Shown here piece after piece: positions 1 to 8,350 of a stretch of DNA of 64,000 nt. Origin of the DNA: Chitinophaga sp. CB10 (GTDB taxonomy: Bacteria; Bacteroidota; Bacteroidia; Chitinophagales; Chitinophagaceae). Within the stretch, counting starts at the first letter, position 1. Each line of letters opens with the position of its first letter. The stretch spans positions 292,238-356,237 of the forward strand of contig MLAV02000005.1 of NCBI GenBank assembly GCA_001870995.2. The letters are read 5' to 3'. The notes beneath the pieces are model-generated. The model did not search any database and was not told where the DNA came from. It saw only the letters and a list, made by a program, of their open reading frames with translations. The position numbers and the translations under genes were made by a program.

Positions 1-187
1 CAAGCGTGGTGAGCATGCTGTTGATCGTAGCCGTAGCCGGTCCGGACAGCATATGCGCCGGGTCGCTCACATAGCCGCCATCTATTTGCTTGGGGTCAGG
101 GATATCCTGGGGAGTAATTCGCTGCTTTTTCTCCTGGCAGGAAAACAGGGCTACCAGTAGAACCAGCAGTAATGACTTCAGTTTCAT
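1..187 (-). CDS. TPM-domain lipoprotein, N-terminal part (cut by the window edge)
   Basis: Reading left from an ATG at 187-185 gives 62 codons that run off the left edge. The first 17 residues form a lipoprotein signal with the lipobox LFSC, so the mature protein would begin at Cys17 and be membrane-anchored. Residues from about 40 on read GGYVSDPAHMLSGP, the typical opening of TPM (YgcG-family) domains, which are periplasmic domains of uncertain activity. The start is chosen because the signal peptide begins there. The rest of the gene lies outside the window, so domain architecture beyond residue 62 is unknown. Confidence 0.75.
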   Translation of the reverse strand, partial: MKLKSLLLVLLVALFSCQEKKQRITPQDIPDPKQIDGGYVSDPAHMLSGPATATINSMLTTL

Positions 188-384
188 TGCTGTAACTTTT
201 GTGATGCGAAGATAATAGAACGGGGCAGAAATTATCTTTTCCCCGGAAAACAGTTGACACAGGAGAAAATTAATCCGCCGGGCCAGCGTTATAAGAGTAA
301 CCTTTGGGCAATTAAGCCGTTATTTATCCGGCAATCATAAAATATAACTAATTTAGTACACATACTATTATTCAAACAGCGTCT
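188..384. other. Divergent intergenic region
   Basis: This stretch separates the leftward TPM lipoprotein from the rightward secreted protein and must hold both promoters. A weak plus-strand box TAACCTTTG lies near 297-305, but its spacing to any -33 element is not convincing. Nothing else was recognised. Confidence 0.4.
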
Positions 385-1473
385 ATGAAAAGGTTACTCG
401 CACTGTTCACCCTTGTTTTACCTCTTGCTTTGCAGGCGCAGAGCAAGCTGGCACAGAATATTATCGACGATTTTTCTAACCGGGCAGCCTATCATTACTC
501 GCTCAAAAACGATTCTATCACAGGATACATTGCGGAGCAGCTGACCCGCAGCGGCGCCGGCGGGATTGATGTGGATGCTACCATGTTCAAGCTGGGGGAC
601 GACCAGGGCGCTTTTGACGCTGCCCTGAAATACCTGTACCAGTATAGCGACTGTAACCGCCAGCGATACATCGAAAACCTGAAAAGCCTGGGTTTGAAAA
701 ATAACAGCATTTTCCCCATTGCTACTTATACCGCCAATAAATACAGGGATCAAACGAAAGAATTGCTGGAAGACAAAAAAGACTTCCTGGTAACTTACAC
801 CGGCCCTCATACCGGTAAAACGCCGCCTCCTGCGACAGCGGCCAGTACGGAGAACAACGGGGATGCCGGTACCGCCACTGCGGCAGCCGGCGCTGCTACC
901 GCCGCCACCTCACCATCCGGCGGGGAAGAAACCGCCGCCGCCCCAACAGCTGCGGATACACGGGATTGGGAAGTAAAACCCATTTTCAAGGCGCGCAATG
1001 CCGAACAGCTGATCAACATGTACGGCAAGGAAAACGTGATCCTCCGGGATGGCAGCGATATTACCGGGAATGCCACAGGGAAGAACGCCTTTGTGGTATA
1101 TCCCGATACGGATAACGAACTGCAGATAGAAATGGATGGCGAGGACGGCAACACCCTGCTGTTCAGCTTTGAGCATGCCAAATGGAAAACGCCTTTTGGC
1201 CTGAAACCAGGCGATCCGTTGGAGAAATTGCTTAAAATAAACGGACGTCCTTTTAAATTCAATGCCTTTGAATGGACAGACGGCGGGCTGGTGAGCAGCT
1301 GGGAAGGCGGCCAGCTCAATGGCAAAGGCGTGGAAGTAGTGCTGCGCGCCAATAACACCGGCGATCCTAAACTCTATGACCAGGTGACCGGCGATAAAAC
1401 CATCCGTTCGGATAACTCCGCCCTGAAAAAGCTGAATGTAGTGATCCAGTCTATTACATTTAAATCAAACTAA
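385..1473 (+). CDS. Secreted protein of unknown function with Ala/Thr-rich linker
   Basis: A 362-residue protein that I do not recognise. Residues 1-19 are a clear Sec signal peptide ending in LQAQ, so it is exported. A first folded part (about 20-145) carries a cluster of acidic and aromatic residues. A low-complexity linker rich in Ala, Thr, Ser and Pro (about 146-192) follows, then a second part (195-362) with GKNAFVVYPDTDNE and a repeated WKTPFGLKPGDPL-type segment. The two-domain shape suggests a periplasmic or surface protein, but no catalytic motif is visible. It is followed after 43 bases by a secreted VOC protein on the same strand. The start is the only ATG that supplies the signal peptide. 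Confidence 0.8.
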   Translation: MKRLLALFTLVLPLALQAQSKLAQNIIDDFSNRAAYHYSLKNDSITGYIAEQLTRSGAGGIDVDATMFKLGDDQGAFDAALKYLYQYSDCNRQRYIENLKSLGLKNNSIFPIATYTANKYRDQTKELLEDKKDFLVTYTGPHTGKTPPPATAASTENNGDAGTATAAAGAATAATSPSGGEETAAAPTAADTRDWEVKPIFKARNAEQLINMYGKENVILRDGSDITGNATGKNAFVVYPDTDNELQIEMDGEDGNTLLFSFEHAKWKTPFGLKPGDPLEKLLKINGRPFKFNAFEWTDGGLVSSWEGGQLNGKGVEVVLRANNTGDPKLYDQVTGDKTIRSDNSALKKLNVVIQSITFKSN

Positions 1474-1516
1474 CACAACACTTGCATCGCTCAATCCGGA
1501 TTTTTATCTTGTAGTT

Positions 1517-1981
1517 ATGAAAAACTACCTGCAATCCGGATTGGGCCTTTTTATTATCATCTTTTTGATTTCCGTGAATTCCACCGCACAGTCCGTGAAA
1601 AAGCCATCCTTAAATCATATAGCCATCTACGTTGTAGACCTTGAAAAAAGCACCGCATTCTACCGGGATATTATCGGACTTGAAACCATGGACGAGCCGT
1701 TTAAGGACGGCCACCATTCCTGGTTTAAGGTAGGTCCGCATGCGCAGGTACATATTATTTCCGGCGCCGAAGCGCCCACTACCCACAACAAGAACACGCA
1801 TCTTTGCTTTTCCGTGCCGGTGATGAACGATTTCCTCGCCAACCTGCGCAGCAAAAACGTGTCTTACGAGAACTGGGCCGGTACGCCCAATGCGGTGACG
1901 AACCGGGTAGACGGGGTCAAACAGGTGTGGCTGAAGGACCCGGACGGGTACTGGATAGAAATAAATGACGATCAGTTTTAA
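1517..1981 (+). CDS. Secreted VOC-superfamily (glyoxalase/bleomycin-resistance fold) protein
   Basis: 154 residues. Residues 1-24 are a signal peptide ending in STAQS, unusual because most VOC proteins are cytoplasmic. The VOC core follows: LNHIAIYVVDLEKSTAFYRD at about 31-50, a central HSWFKVG strand, and the typical C-terminal VWLKDPDGYWIEI at about 138-150. Family members bind a divalent metal and act as glyoxalases, dioxygenases or drug-binding proteins; the substrate cannot be told here. A promoter-like TTG (1482-1484), 20 bases, then TATCTTGT (1505-1512) lies immediately in front. If real, transcription would begin at or next to the ATG, giving a near-leaderless mRNA. Confidence 0.85.
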   Translation: MKNYLQSGLGLFIIIFLISVNSTAQSVKKPSLNHIAIYVVDLEKSTAFYRDIIGLETMDEPFKDGHHSWFKVGPHAQVHIISGAEAPTTHNKNTHLCFSVPVMNDFLANLRSKNVSYENWAGTPNAVTNRVDGVKQVWLKDPDGYWIEINDDQF

Positions 1982-2056
1982 TAGGTGATTCCCTGCCGGC
2001 CCATTGCAGGATTTTTACTATATTCAGTAATAAGTTTTCACCCTGATCCTCGAGCT

Positions 2057-2680
2057 ATGACACTACTACTGAATGTTCCGGCGGCCGATAAAGAGCAGGC
2101 CCTGCAAGCGGGTGCAGTTTTCCTTGAAGATACCGGCAAATGGCTGCTGCCTGATCAGGCATACGGCCGGCTCCACGAAGTACAGCAGTGGCTTGCCCCG
2201 GAAGGGTACATCGTATTATCCGATAAGGTGCTGATCGCGGAGAGTCGCGCTGTATGCACGCATTGCGGGCATACCAACACCGTGATAGCCATCGGGAGCG
2301 ACTACTTTTACGAGCGGGATATCAATGAGCGGGACGAGGAGGTATGGGTAGAACAGAGTTTTTTTGCCTTATTTCATTGCCTGACCTATATTTCCGATAA
2401 TCTCAGGGAGTTGCTGGGAGATACGTATCCCCACTACCGGCCGGCGCCTCCGGAGGACGGCAAGGTTTATTGGTACAACCACTGCGCCCGGTGCCAGCGC
2501 CCTCTGGACGATCACCGGCTGATGGACATCCCCGGTAATACGTTTCATCCAGGAACGGCTGAGGAAGCGGCGGCCATTACTCTCCGGACCATCCAATCCA
2601 AATACGCGCCATTACTTGATGCGGATTATGAAATCGCCAGACACCTCCAATTGATCGGGGAATTTGCCCAACGGACGTGA
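2057..2680 (+). CDS. DUF5710-domain protein with two CxxC zinc-ribbon pairs
   Basis: An ORF opens at 1985, but the start is placed at the ATG at 2057 because MTLLLNVPAADKEQA begins a DUF5710 module there (residues 1-45 of 207). This short module is typically found at the start of proteins handling nucleic acids or in phage and plasmid proteins. Two cysteine pairs follow, CTHC (Cys67, Cys70) and CARC (Cys143, Cys146), which could form one split zinc ribbon. The middle is rich in acidic and aromatic residues. No signal peptide is present, so it is cytoplasmic. Function is unknown. Confidence 0.75.
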   Translation: MTLLLNVPAADKEQALQAGAVFLEDTGKWLLPDQAYGRLHEVQQWLAPEGYIVLSDKVLIAESRAVCTHCGHTNTVIAIGSDYFYERDINERDEEVWVEQSFFALFHCLTYISDNLRELLGDTYPHYRPAPPEDGKVYWYNHCARCQRPLDDHRLMDIPGNTFHPGTAEEAAAITLRTIQSKYAPLLDADYEIARHLQLIGEFAQRT

Positions 2681-2740
2681 TTTTCTTCTCCCCCCACCTA
2701 AAAATTTATTTTTATTCCCAAAGCGCCAAAAGCTTATCAT

Positions 2741-2787
2741 GTTAGGATTTGCTTTCAAAATTCTTTATACCTTAGTAGAGTACAACC
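2741..2787 (+). promoter_or_regulatory. CRISPR-repeat-like element acting as probable ECF sigma promoter
   Basis: This 47-base stretch aligns to the CRISPR repeat of the array 36 kb away with about 39 of 47 positions identical and one gap. Shared blocks are GCTTTCAAA, TACCTTAGTAGA and ACAAC. It also reads as a Bacteroidota promoter for the sigma gene: TTTG at 2748-2751, 16 bases, then TACCTTAG at 2768-2775, placing the transcript start near 2781, about 25 bases before the ATG at 2806. See the findings for possible meanings. Confidence 0.65.
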
Positions 2788-2805
2788 AAGTCAATTTTTC
2801 GATCG

Positions 2806-3372
2806 ATGTCCGATGCAGGTCAACCAAACAGGGATATGATGTGGATGCAGCGCCTCCGGGAAGACGACACGGCCGCATTTACCGAAATCTACGAAGCATA
2901 CCGCGAGAAGCTGCTGGCAGTAGCCTATAACAGGCTGGGCGACCTCCAGGCGGCCGAGGATGTGGTGCAGGATGTTTTTGCCAGCCTATGGCATCAGCGG
3001 CACAACAGCCAGATCGAAAATGCCGGCGCTTACCTGGCCACCGCCGTGAAATATAAGGTGCTGGACCGCTTCCGCAGGGAGCAGCTGCTGCGCCAGTACC
3101 AGCAGGTGTATAGTTCGGATATTTCCATCTCCCCTGCCACCCCGGAATCATCGCTACAGTATAAAAATATAATGCAGTTATATCAGGAAGAGATCAACCG
3201 GCTTCCGGAAAAATGCCAGTTAATATTCAGGTATAGCCGCGAACAGGGTATGCCGGTCAAAGAAATTGCCGCGACCCTAAACATTTCCCATAAAACCGTT
3301 GAAAACCAGCTCACAAAGGCCTTACGGCACCTGAAGGGAAATATCAAACACTACTTTTCCATCTTTTTTTAA
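2806..3372 (+). CDS. ECF RNA polymerase sigma factor, FecI-like
   Basis: 188 residues. Region 2 (about 25-92) contains FTEIYEAYREKLLAVAYN and AEDVVQDVFASLWHQR, the -10-binding part of Bacteroidota ECF sigma factors. Region 4 (about 125-178) contains LPEKCQLIFRYSREQGMPVK and a helix-turn-helix ending in ISHKTVENQLTKALRHLK. It is followed after 64 bases by its FecR-type anti-sigma and then by an STN-domain SusC and a SusD. That order is the standard cell-surface signalling set, in which an outer-membrane receptor signals through FecR to release the sigma factor and activate the SusCD genes. An internal start at Met11 or Met12 is also possible. Confidence 0.93.
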   Translation: MSDAGQPNRDMMWMQRLREDDTAAFTEIYEAYREKLLAVAYNRLGDLQAAEDVVQDVFASLWHQRHNSQIENAGAYLATAVKYKVLDRFRREQLLRQYQQVYSSDISISPATPESSLQYKNIMQLYQEEINRLPEKCQLIFRYSREQGMPVKEIAATLNISHKTVENQLTKALRHLKGNIKHYFSIFF

Positions 3373-3436
3373 TTTTTTTTAACCACGCGTAGGGGATTGG
3401 CTTTACTTGTTCGACTCTTCTATGTAATTACCCGTT

Positions 3437-4573
3437 ATGAAAGAAAACCAGGATCTAATCATCGCTATAGAAAAATACCTGCGGGGAGAAGCCACTGCGG
3501 AAGAATCGGCGTTGGTCAATCAGTGGTATCACTCCTTCCATGATGAGGAAGTTACGATTACAACAACAGCGGATTACGGTAAGGAGGAGGTTTTCGGGAA
3601 GATGCAATCGCAGCTGGCGGCCATAGTGGCGCCTGCCACGCCGGTTGTACCGATGCGGAAAGCCTGGATAAAACGTGCTGCCGTAGCTGCCGGCATCCTT
3701 CTGCTCGTGAGCGCAGGCATAACCGTTTCGCATATGAAATGGGGCAGGCCTGCCAGCAGGGAGGTAGCGCAACGGGCAAAAGTACCCATCATGCCGGGCA
3801 GCAACAAAGCGGTGCTCGTACTGGATGATGGCAGTAGCATGACGCTGAACGACAGCGCCGGCCACCGGATTGCCGGAGCCTCCGTGCAGGGGCAGTCGCT
3901 CGTTTACGACGCATCCGGTCAACATAACGCAGGCGCCGTAAAATACAATACGCTCCAAACACCGCAGGGCGGCCAGTTTGCCGTAGTGCTGCCGGACGGC
4001 AGCAAGGCATGGCTCAATGCGGCCAGCTCCCTGCGCTATCCTACCGCATTTGCAGGCAACAACAGGACAGTAGAACTGACCGGGGAAGCGTACTTCGAGA
4101 TCGCCCCGGACCAGCATAAACCTTTCGTCGTGGAGGTGAACAATATGAAAGTCCAGGTACTGGGCACCTCCTTCAACATCATGGCTTACCACGAGGAAAA
4201 TGCCGTTAAAACCACGCTGGTTACCGGCTCCGTGAAAGTAAGCAGCGCGGGCGGCGCCAGGCATTTGCTGCCAGGGCAACAGGCCGCATTTGACAAACAG
4301 GAACAATTCACCATCAGCAATGCGGACGTAAACGCCGTCATTGCCTGGAAGGAAGGGAAATTTGAATTCAACGGAGAAGAAATAATCGTCGTATTAAGAC
4401 AAATAGCCAGGTGGTACGACCTGCAGCTCCAACTGCCGGAAGGCACGCCTGAAGGCCATCTGAGCGCCTCATTCCCCCGCGGCACCAGCCTTGAGAATGT
4501 AATGAAAATGCTGGAATTAAGCGGCATCCATTGTGACATTGCCAACAGACAACTGATCGTAAGAAAAAGCTAA
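3437..4573 (+). CDS. FecR-family anti-sigma factor/transmembrane sensor
   Basis: 378 residues. The cytoplasmic N-terminal region (1-75) would bind the sigma factor. A single membrane helix follows at about 76-97 (AVAAGILLLVSAGITV). The periplasmic FecR domain (about 170-270) contains QGGQFAVVLPDGSKAWLN and ELTGEAYFEI. A C-terminal DUF4974/STN-like domain (about 310-376) contains FNGEEIIVVLRQIARWYDL. The protein would be read by the STN domain of the SusC encoded next. Gene order and domain content match known FecI/FecR/SusC loci, so the pairing is inferred with high confidence. The signal that is sensed is not known. Confidence 0.93.
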   Translation: MKENQDLIIAIEKYLRGEATAEESALVNQWYHSFHDEEVTITTTADYGKEEVFGKMQSQLAAIVAPATPVVPMRKAWIKRAAVAAGILLLVSAGITVSHMKWGRPASREVAQRAKVPIMPGSNKAVLVLDDGSSMTLNDSAGHRIAGASVQGQSLVYDASGQHNAGAVKYNTLQTPQGGQFAVVLPDGSKAWLNAASSLRYPTAFAGNNRTVELTGEAYFEIAPDQHKPFVVEVNNMKVQVLGTSFNIMAYHEENAVKTTLVTGSVKVSSAGGARHLLPGQQAAFDKQEQFTISNADVNAVIAWKEGKFEFNGEEIIVVLRQIARWYDLQLQLPEGTPEGHLSASFPRGTSLENVMKMLELSGIHCDIANRQLIVRKS

Positions 4574-4667
4574 ATCGCCATTCCAAAATTGAAAATGTTT
4601 TAAAACTGGTAAAAAATAATACGCTTGAGAACAATGAACAATTCGAATCTATAACAATCACTATGCT

Positions 4668-4692
4668 GTTATGGCTTTGCTTGTGCCATAAC
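4668..4692 (+). other. Perfect 8-bp hairpin between FecR and SusC genes
   Basis: GTTATGGC (4668-4675) and GCCATAAC (4685-4692) form a perfect stem with a 9-base loop. There is no T-run directly after it, so it is not a standard terminator. It sits in the leader of the SusC gene and could protect or process the downstream mRNA, giving SusCD a higher level than FecR, or be a regulator site. Confidence 0.45.
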
Positions 4693-4739
4693 GATTCAAT
4701 CCGGTAACAACTTTTCTTTTTCACCAAACTCTGTCATGT

Positions 4740-7700
4740 ATGAGTTCAACTCAGTACAATGGGATCTCGTATGCCATAAAGTCCCGTTATGCAAGCACCT
4801 TCCGGGTGTTCAAACTAACTGTCGCCCTGCTGATTATCCTGAGCATGCAGGTGACTGCCTTTGGCTATGCGCAAACACTGTCATTGCATTCCCGTAATGC
4901 CAGCCTCGCAGAAATTTTCAAGAGCATTACCAAACAAACCGGCTACAGCTTCATGTACCGGAATGAATTACTTAACCGTGCGCAGCGTGTAACCATCTCG
5001 GTGGATAACGTAGGGCTTAAAACCGCTTTGGATATCTGTTTCCAGGGGCAGCCCCTCACCTATTCCATTGTGGACAAAGTGATCGTGGTGGATGCCCGCA
5101 GGGAAAAGCCCGTTACCAACGCAGCGCCTGTCCAGAACGGTGACCTGCGCGGGCAGATCGTAAACGATAAGGGGGAAACCCTGCCCGGCGCGTCTGTAGT
5201 ATTAAAAGGCACTACCAAACGTGCTATGACAGACGAGAAGGGAGAGTTCATACTCCGTGATGTAAATACCAGCGAAGGCGTGCTGGTAGTAGATTACATC
5301 GGCTTTGAAAAGCAGGAGGTGGCGCTCAGTGGCCGATCGTCCATTACAATTACCCTAAAACCGAAAAGTGCAGACCTCACAGATGTGGTGGTAGTTGGAT
5401 ACGCTACGCAGAAGCGTGTAAACCTGACCGGCGCGGTAGCTACCGTTACCAGCAAAAGCCTGGAAAACCGCCCTGTTACAAACGTATCCAGCGCATTAGC
5501 CGGTTTGAGCCCTGGTTTGCAGGTACGCCAAAGCTCCGGTAAGCCCGGCTCCGATGGAGCTACCATCCGGGTGCGCGGCGTAGGAACGCTCAACAACAGC
5601 GATCCGCTGGTAGTGATAGACGGAATCATAGGCACTATGGATGCGGTGAACCCTAATGACATTGAAAGCATGTCCGTACTGAAAGACGCGGCATCTTCCT
5701 CCATTTACGGAACACTGGCGGCAAACGGCGTAATCCTGATCACTACCAAAAAAGGCAGCCGCAACAGGACTACTGTTACCTACAGCGGCAACCTTTCTAC
5801 CGTGCGGCCCAGCAATCTCCCCAAATTTGTAAACGATTACGTACGCTACATGAACCTGTATAACGAGAGCGCCCGCAACCTCGGACAGGCAGAGCTGTTT
5901 AAACAGGAAACCATCAATACCTGGATGAACGCTAACCAGCATCCGAATGACACGAACGCATTCGGTATTCCCAACTCCGTTGTATATGCCAATACTGACT
6001 GGTCGGATGTGGTGTTTACCAACAACATCCTGCAACAGCACAACGTATCCGTTTCCGGCGGGAGCGAAAAATCCACTTACCTGTTTTCCGGGGCTTACCA
6101 GAATAACCCTGGAACAATGGATAATACGGGGTCGAAGAGATATCAACTGCGCTTAAACCTGGATTCCCGTATTAATAAATTTCTGACGGTAGGAACACAG
6201 ACTTTTGCCTCACAGGAATCCTTAGGCCTCGGCAACACTGAAAACGCCTTTAACTACCTGCGCCAGACCACTCCCGGCGTACCGGCGCAGTGGCAGGGCA
6301 AATTCGGTTTTCCATCCGCACTGGAAGAATCCCAGACGGCCAACAACATCCTGCTGTACCTGAACAACGTAGCTGGTAAAAATGTCATCAACAGGTTCAA
6401 CTCTACTGTCTTTGCTACTATCTCTATCCTCAAAGGACTCACATTTGAAACCCGTTATAACTACCAGACACGCTACCAGGATAAACAGTTCCATGATGTG
6501 CCATTTGCCAAATGGGATTTTACCACCAACGTGCCCCGCTCCCCGGCCGCCACGCCTGATCAGCTGACTACCTCTACCGATCACATAAAGGAATATACCA
6601 CCACGTTTGATAACGTACTCCGTTATAACACCCAGCTGAAAGGCGGCCACGAAATCGGCGCGCTGGTGGGGTATAACCAAAACTATTATTACTATAACAG
6701 GGATGCCGCCAGCAGGAAAGGTTTGATTTCTGAATCCATCACCAATATTAACGTTGCCGGCAATACGAACAATACTTTTGAAGGTACGGAGTACGACAAT
6801 GCACTCCGCTCCTGGTTTGGCCGTGTGAACTACGCCTACCGCAATAAATATCTCCTGGAAGCCAACCTGCGTTACGATGGTTCTTCCCGGTTTGCGCCGG
6901 CATCCCGCTGGGGCTACTACCCTTCTTTCTCCGCAGGATGGCGCCTTACAGAAGAGGGCATATTTAAGGAGCTGCTGCGCAATGTGCAACAGCTGAAGCT
7001 CCGCGCCTCCTGGGGTAAACTGGGTAACAACGGCGGCGGCGACCGCTCCAAGGGCAACTATGACTGGCAAACACTGTATAACCAGGTGTATTACTCCTTC
7101 AACAACACCGCTGCCGGCGCCCTTGCCGTCACTAAATTCGGTAACCCGTTCCTGTTGTGGGAATCTACCTCCATTGCGGATGTAGGCGTGGATGCGACCT
7201 TCCTCAACAACGCCCTGAATGTAACGGTAGATTATTACAACAAAACCACTTCCGGTATTATCACTACGCCGCCGATTCCGCTGACGGTGGGTAACGCCGA
7301 TGCGCCGACCGTGAATACCGCAACCGTATCCAACAAGGGTATAGAGATGATCGCTTCCTACAACCGTAAGTTTGGAGAGGTAGACATAACTGTGGGCGGT
7401 AACTTCGCTTACAATAAAAACCTGATCACCGCTTATCGCGGGGCTTTGAAAGAAGGCTGGGTGACAGACGCCAGTGGCAATAAAACGTGGTCTTCCAACA
7501 TCGGGGCGGTATCATCTGCCAGCGGCAACAGCTACAGATTAGAAGGTAAACAAATTGATGAATACTACCTGTTCCCGCTGTACCATGGCAACGGCAACTA
7601 TTTTAATGCAGATGGCAGCGTAAATATCAATGGCGGGCCACGCGATGGAATGATCCGCACGACCCAGGATATGGACTGGCTGAAAGCCATGATGGCAGCC

Positions 7701-8336
7701 GGTTACAGCTTCCTGCCTGCACAGGGTATCGACAAGGGTAAAATATACTACGGGGACCTGATCTATGCAGATACCAATGGGGACGGCATTTACGGCAACA
7801 ACTTCGACAGAACGTTTACCGGTACCAGTGGTACTCCCAAGATCAACTATGGTTTCAACTTTGCAGCCTCCTGGAAAGGTATTTACCTGACCATGGTATG
7901 GGCTGGCAGCGCCGGTTTCCAGTACTATTACAATGACCGCGGCTACCTGAGCTCCGTTACCTCTGCCGGTAATGCCATCGGCCTGGAAGTGGCGAACGAT
8001 CACTATTATTACAACGACGCCAATCCGAACGATCCGGCCAATAACATCAACGCCAAATATCCCCGCTTAAAGCTCAACACTGACCCGCAAAACAGCATTG
8101 CCAACTACTTCTACCTGTACAATGCCTCTTACCTGAAACTGAAAAACCTGCAGATAGGTTACCAGATTCCGGAGAGCATTACGAAGAAGGCGACTATCAG
8201 TCGTGCAGTCGTTTACGTTAGTGGCGAAAACCTGCTGACCATTACCAAATATCCGGGACTGGACCCTGAAATCGGCGCCAGCGTGGGTTACCCGACCATG
8301 AAGCAGTTTGCGGTGGGCCTTAATGTTACATTCTAG
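4740..8336 (+). CDS. SusC/RagA-family TonB-linked outer-membrane transporter with STN domain
   Basis: 1198 residues. A long N-terminal region ending in AFGYAQT is the signal peptide. An STN domain follows (about 48-112; SLAEIFKSITKQTGYSFMYR), which in this family contacts FecR in the periplasm. Then come a carboxypeptidase-regulatory-like domain (about 130-210; GETLPGASVVLKGT), the plug with VVVVGYATQKRVNLTGAV and VRGVGTLNNSDPLVVIDG, and a 22-strand-type barrel to the C-terminus, which ends in the expected aromatic residue (NVTF). The role is TonB-driven import of a bulky nutrient captured with the SusD lipoprotein encoded 14 bases downstream. No glycosidase or peptidase is in the locus, so the substrate cannot be assigned. 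Confidence 0.95.
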   Translation: MSSTQYNGISYAIKSRYASTFRVFKLTVALLIILSMQVTAFGYAQTLSLHSRNASLAEIFKSITKQTGYSFMYRNELLNRAQRVTISVDNVGLKTALDICFQGQPLTYSIVDKVIVVDARREKPVTNAAPVQNGDLRGQIVNDKGETLPGASVVLKGTTKRAMTDEKGEFILRDVNTSEGVLVVDYIGFEKQEVALSGRSSITITLKPKSADLTDVVVVGYATQKRVNLTGAVATVTSKSLENRPVTNVSSALAGLSPGLQVRQSSGKPGSDGATIRVRGVGTLNNSDPLVVIDGIIGTMDAVNPNDIESMSVLKDAASSSIYGTLAANGVILITTKKGSRNRTTVTYSGNLSTVRPSNLPKFVNDYVRYMNLYNESARNLGQAELFKQETINTWMNANQHPNDTNAFGIPNSVVYANTDWSDVVFTNNILQQHNVSVSGGSEKSTYLFSGAYQNNPGTMDNTGSKRYQLRLNLDSRINKFLTVGTQTFASQESLGLGNTENAFNYLRQTTPGVPAQWQGKFGFPSALEESQTANNILLYLNNVAGKNVINRFNSTVFATISILKGLTFETRYNYQTRYQDKQFHDVPFAKWDFTTNVPRSPAATPDQLTTSTDHIKEYTTTFDNVLRYNTQLKGGHEIGALVGYNQNYYYYNRDAASRKGLISESITNINVAGNTNNTFEGTEYDNALRSWFGRVNYAYRNKYLLEANLRYDGSSRFAPASRWGYYPSFSAGWRLTEEGIFKELLRNVQQLKLRASWGKLGNNGGGDRSKGNYDWQTLYNQVYYSFNNTAAGALAVTKFGNPFLLWESTSIADVGVDATFLNNALNVTVDYYNKTTSGIITTPPIPLTVGNADAPTVNTATVSNKGIEMIASYNRKFGEVDITVGGNFAYNKNLITAYRGALKEGWVTDASGNKTWSSNIGAVSSASGNSYRLEGKQIDEYYLFPLYHGNGNYFNADGSVNINGGPRDGMIRTTQDMDWLKAMMAAGYSFLPAQGIDKGKIYYGDLIYADTNGDGIYGNNFDRTFTGTSGTPKINYGFNFAASWKGIYLTMVWAGSAGFQYYYNDRGYLSSVTSAGNAIGLEVANDHYYYNDANPNDPANNINAKYPRLKLNTDPQNSIANYFYLYNASYLKLKNLQIGYQIPESITKKATISRAVVYVSGENLLTITKYPGLDPEIGASVGYPTMKQFAVGLNVTF

Positions 8337-8350
8337 TAAAAAGTAAGCGT

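Noticed and set aside
1985..2056. Upstream start for the DUF5710 protein
   Set aside because: The extra 24 residues do not belong to the domain; the ATG at 2057 begins the domain exactly.
2664..2930. 88-codon frame overlapping the ECF sigma start
   Set aside because: It overlaps the sigma gene and its promoter in another frame and has no recognisable feature.
3455..4306. 283-codon minus-strand frame opposite FecR
   Set aside because: Antisense to a clear FecR gene; composition is Arg/Cys/Gly-rich nonsense with no family pattern.
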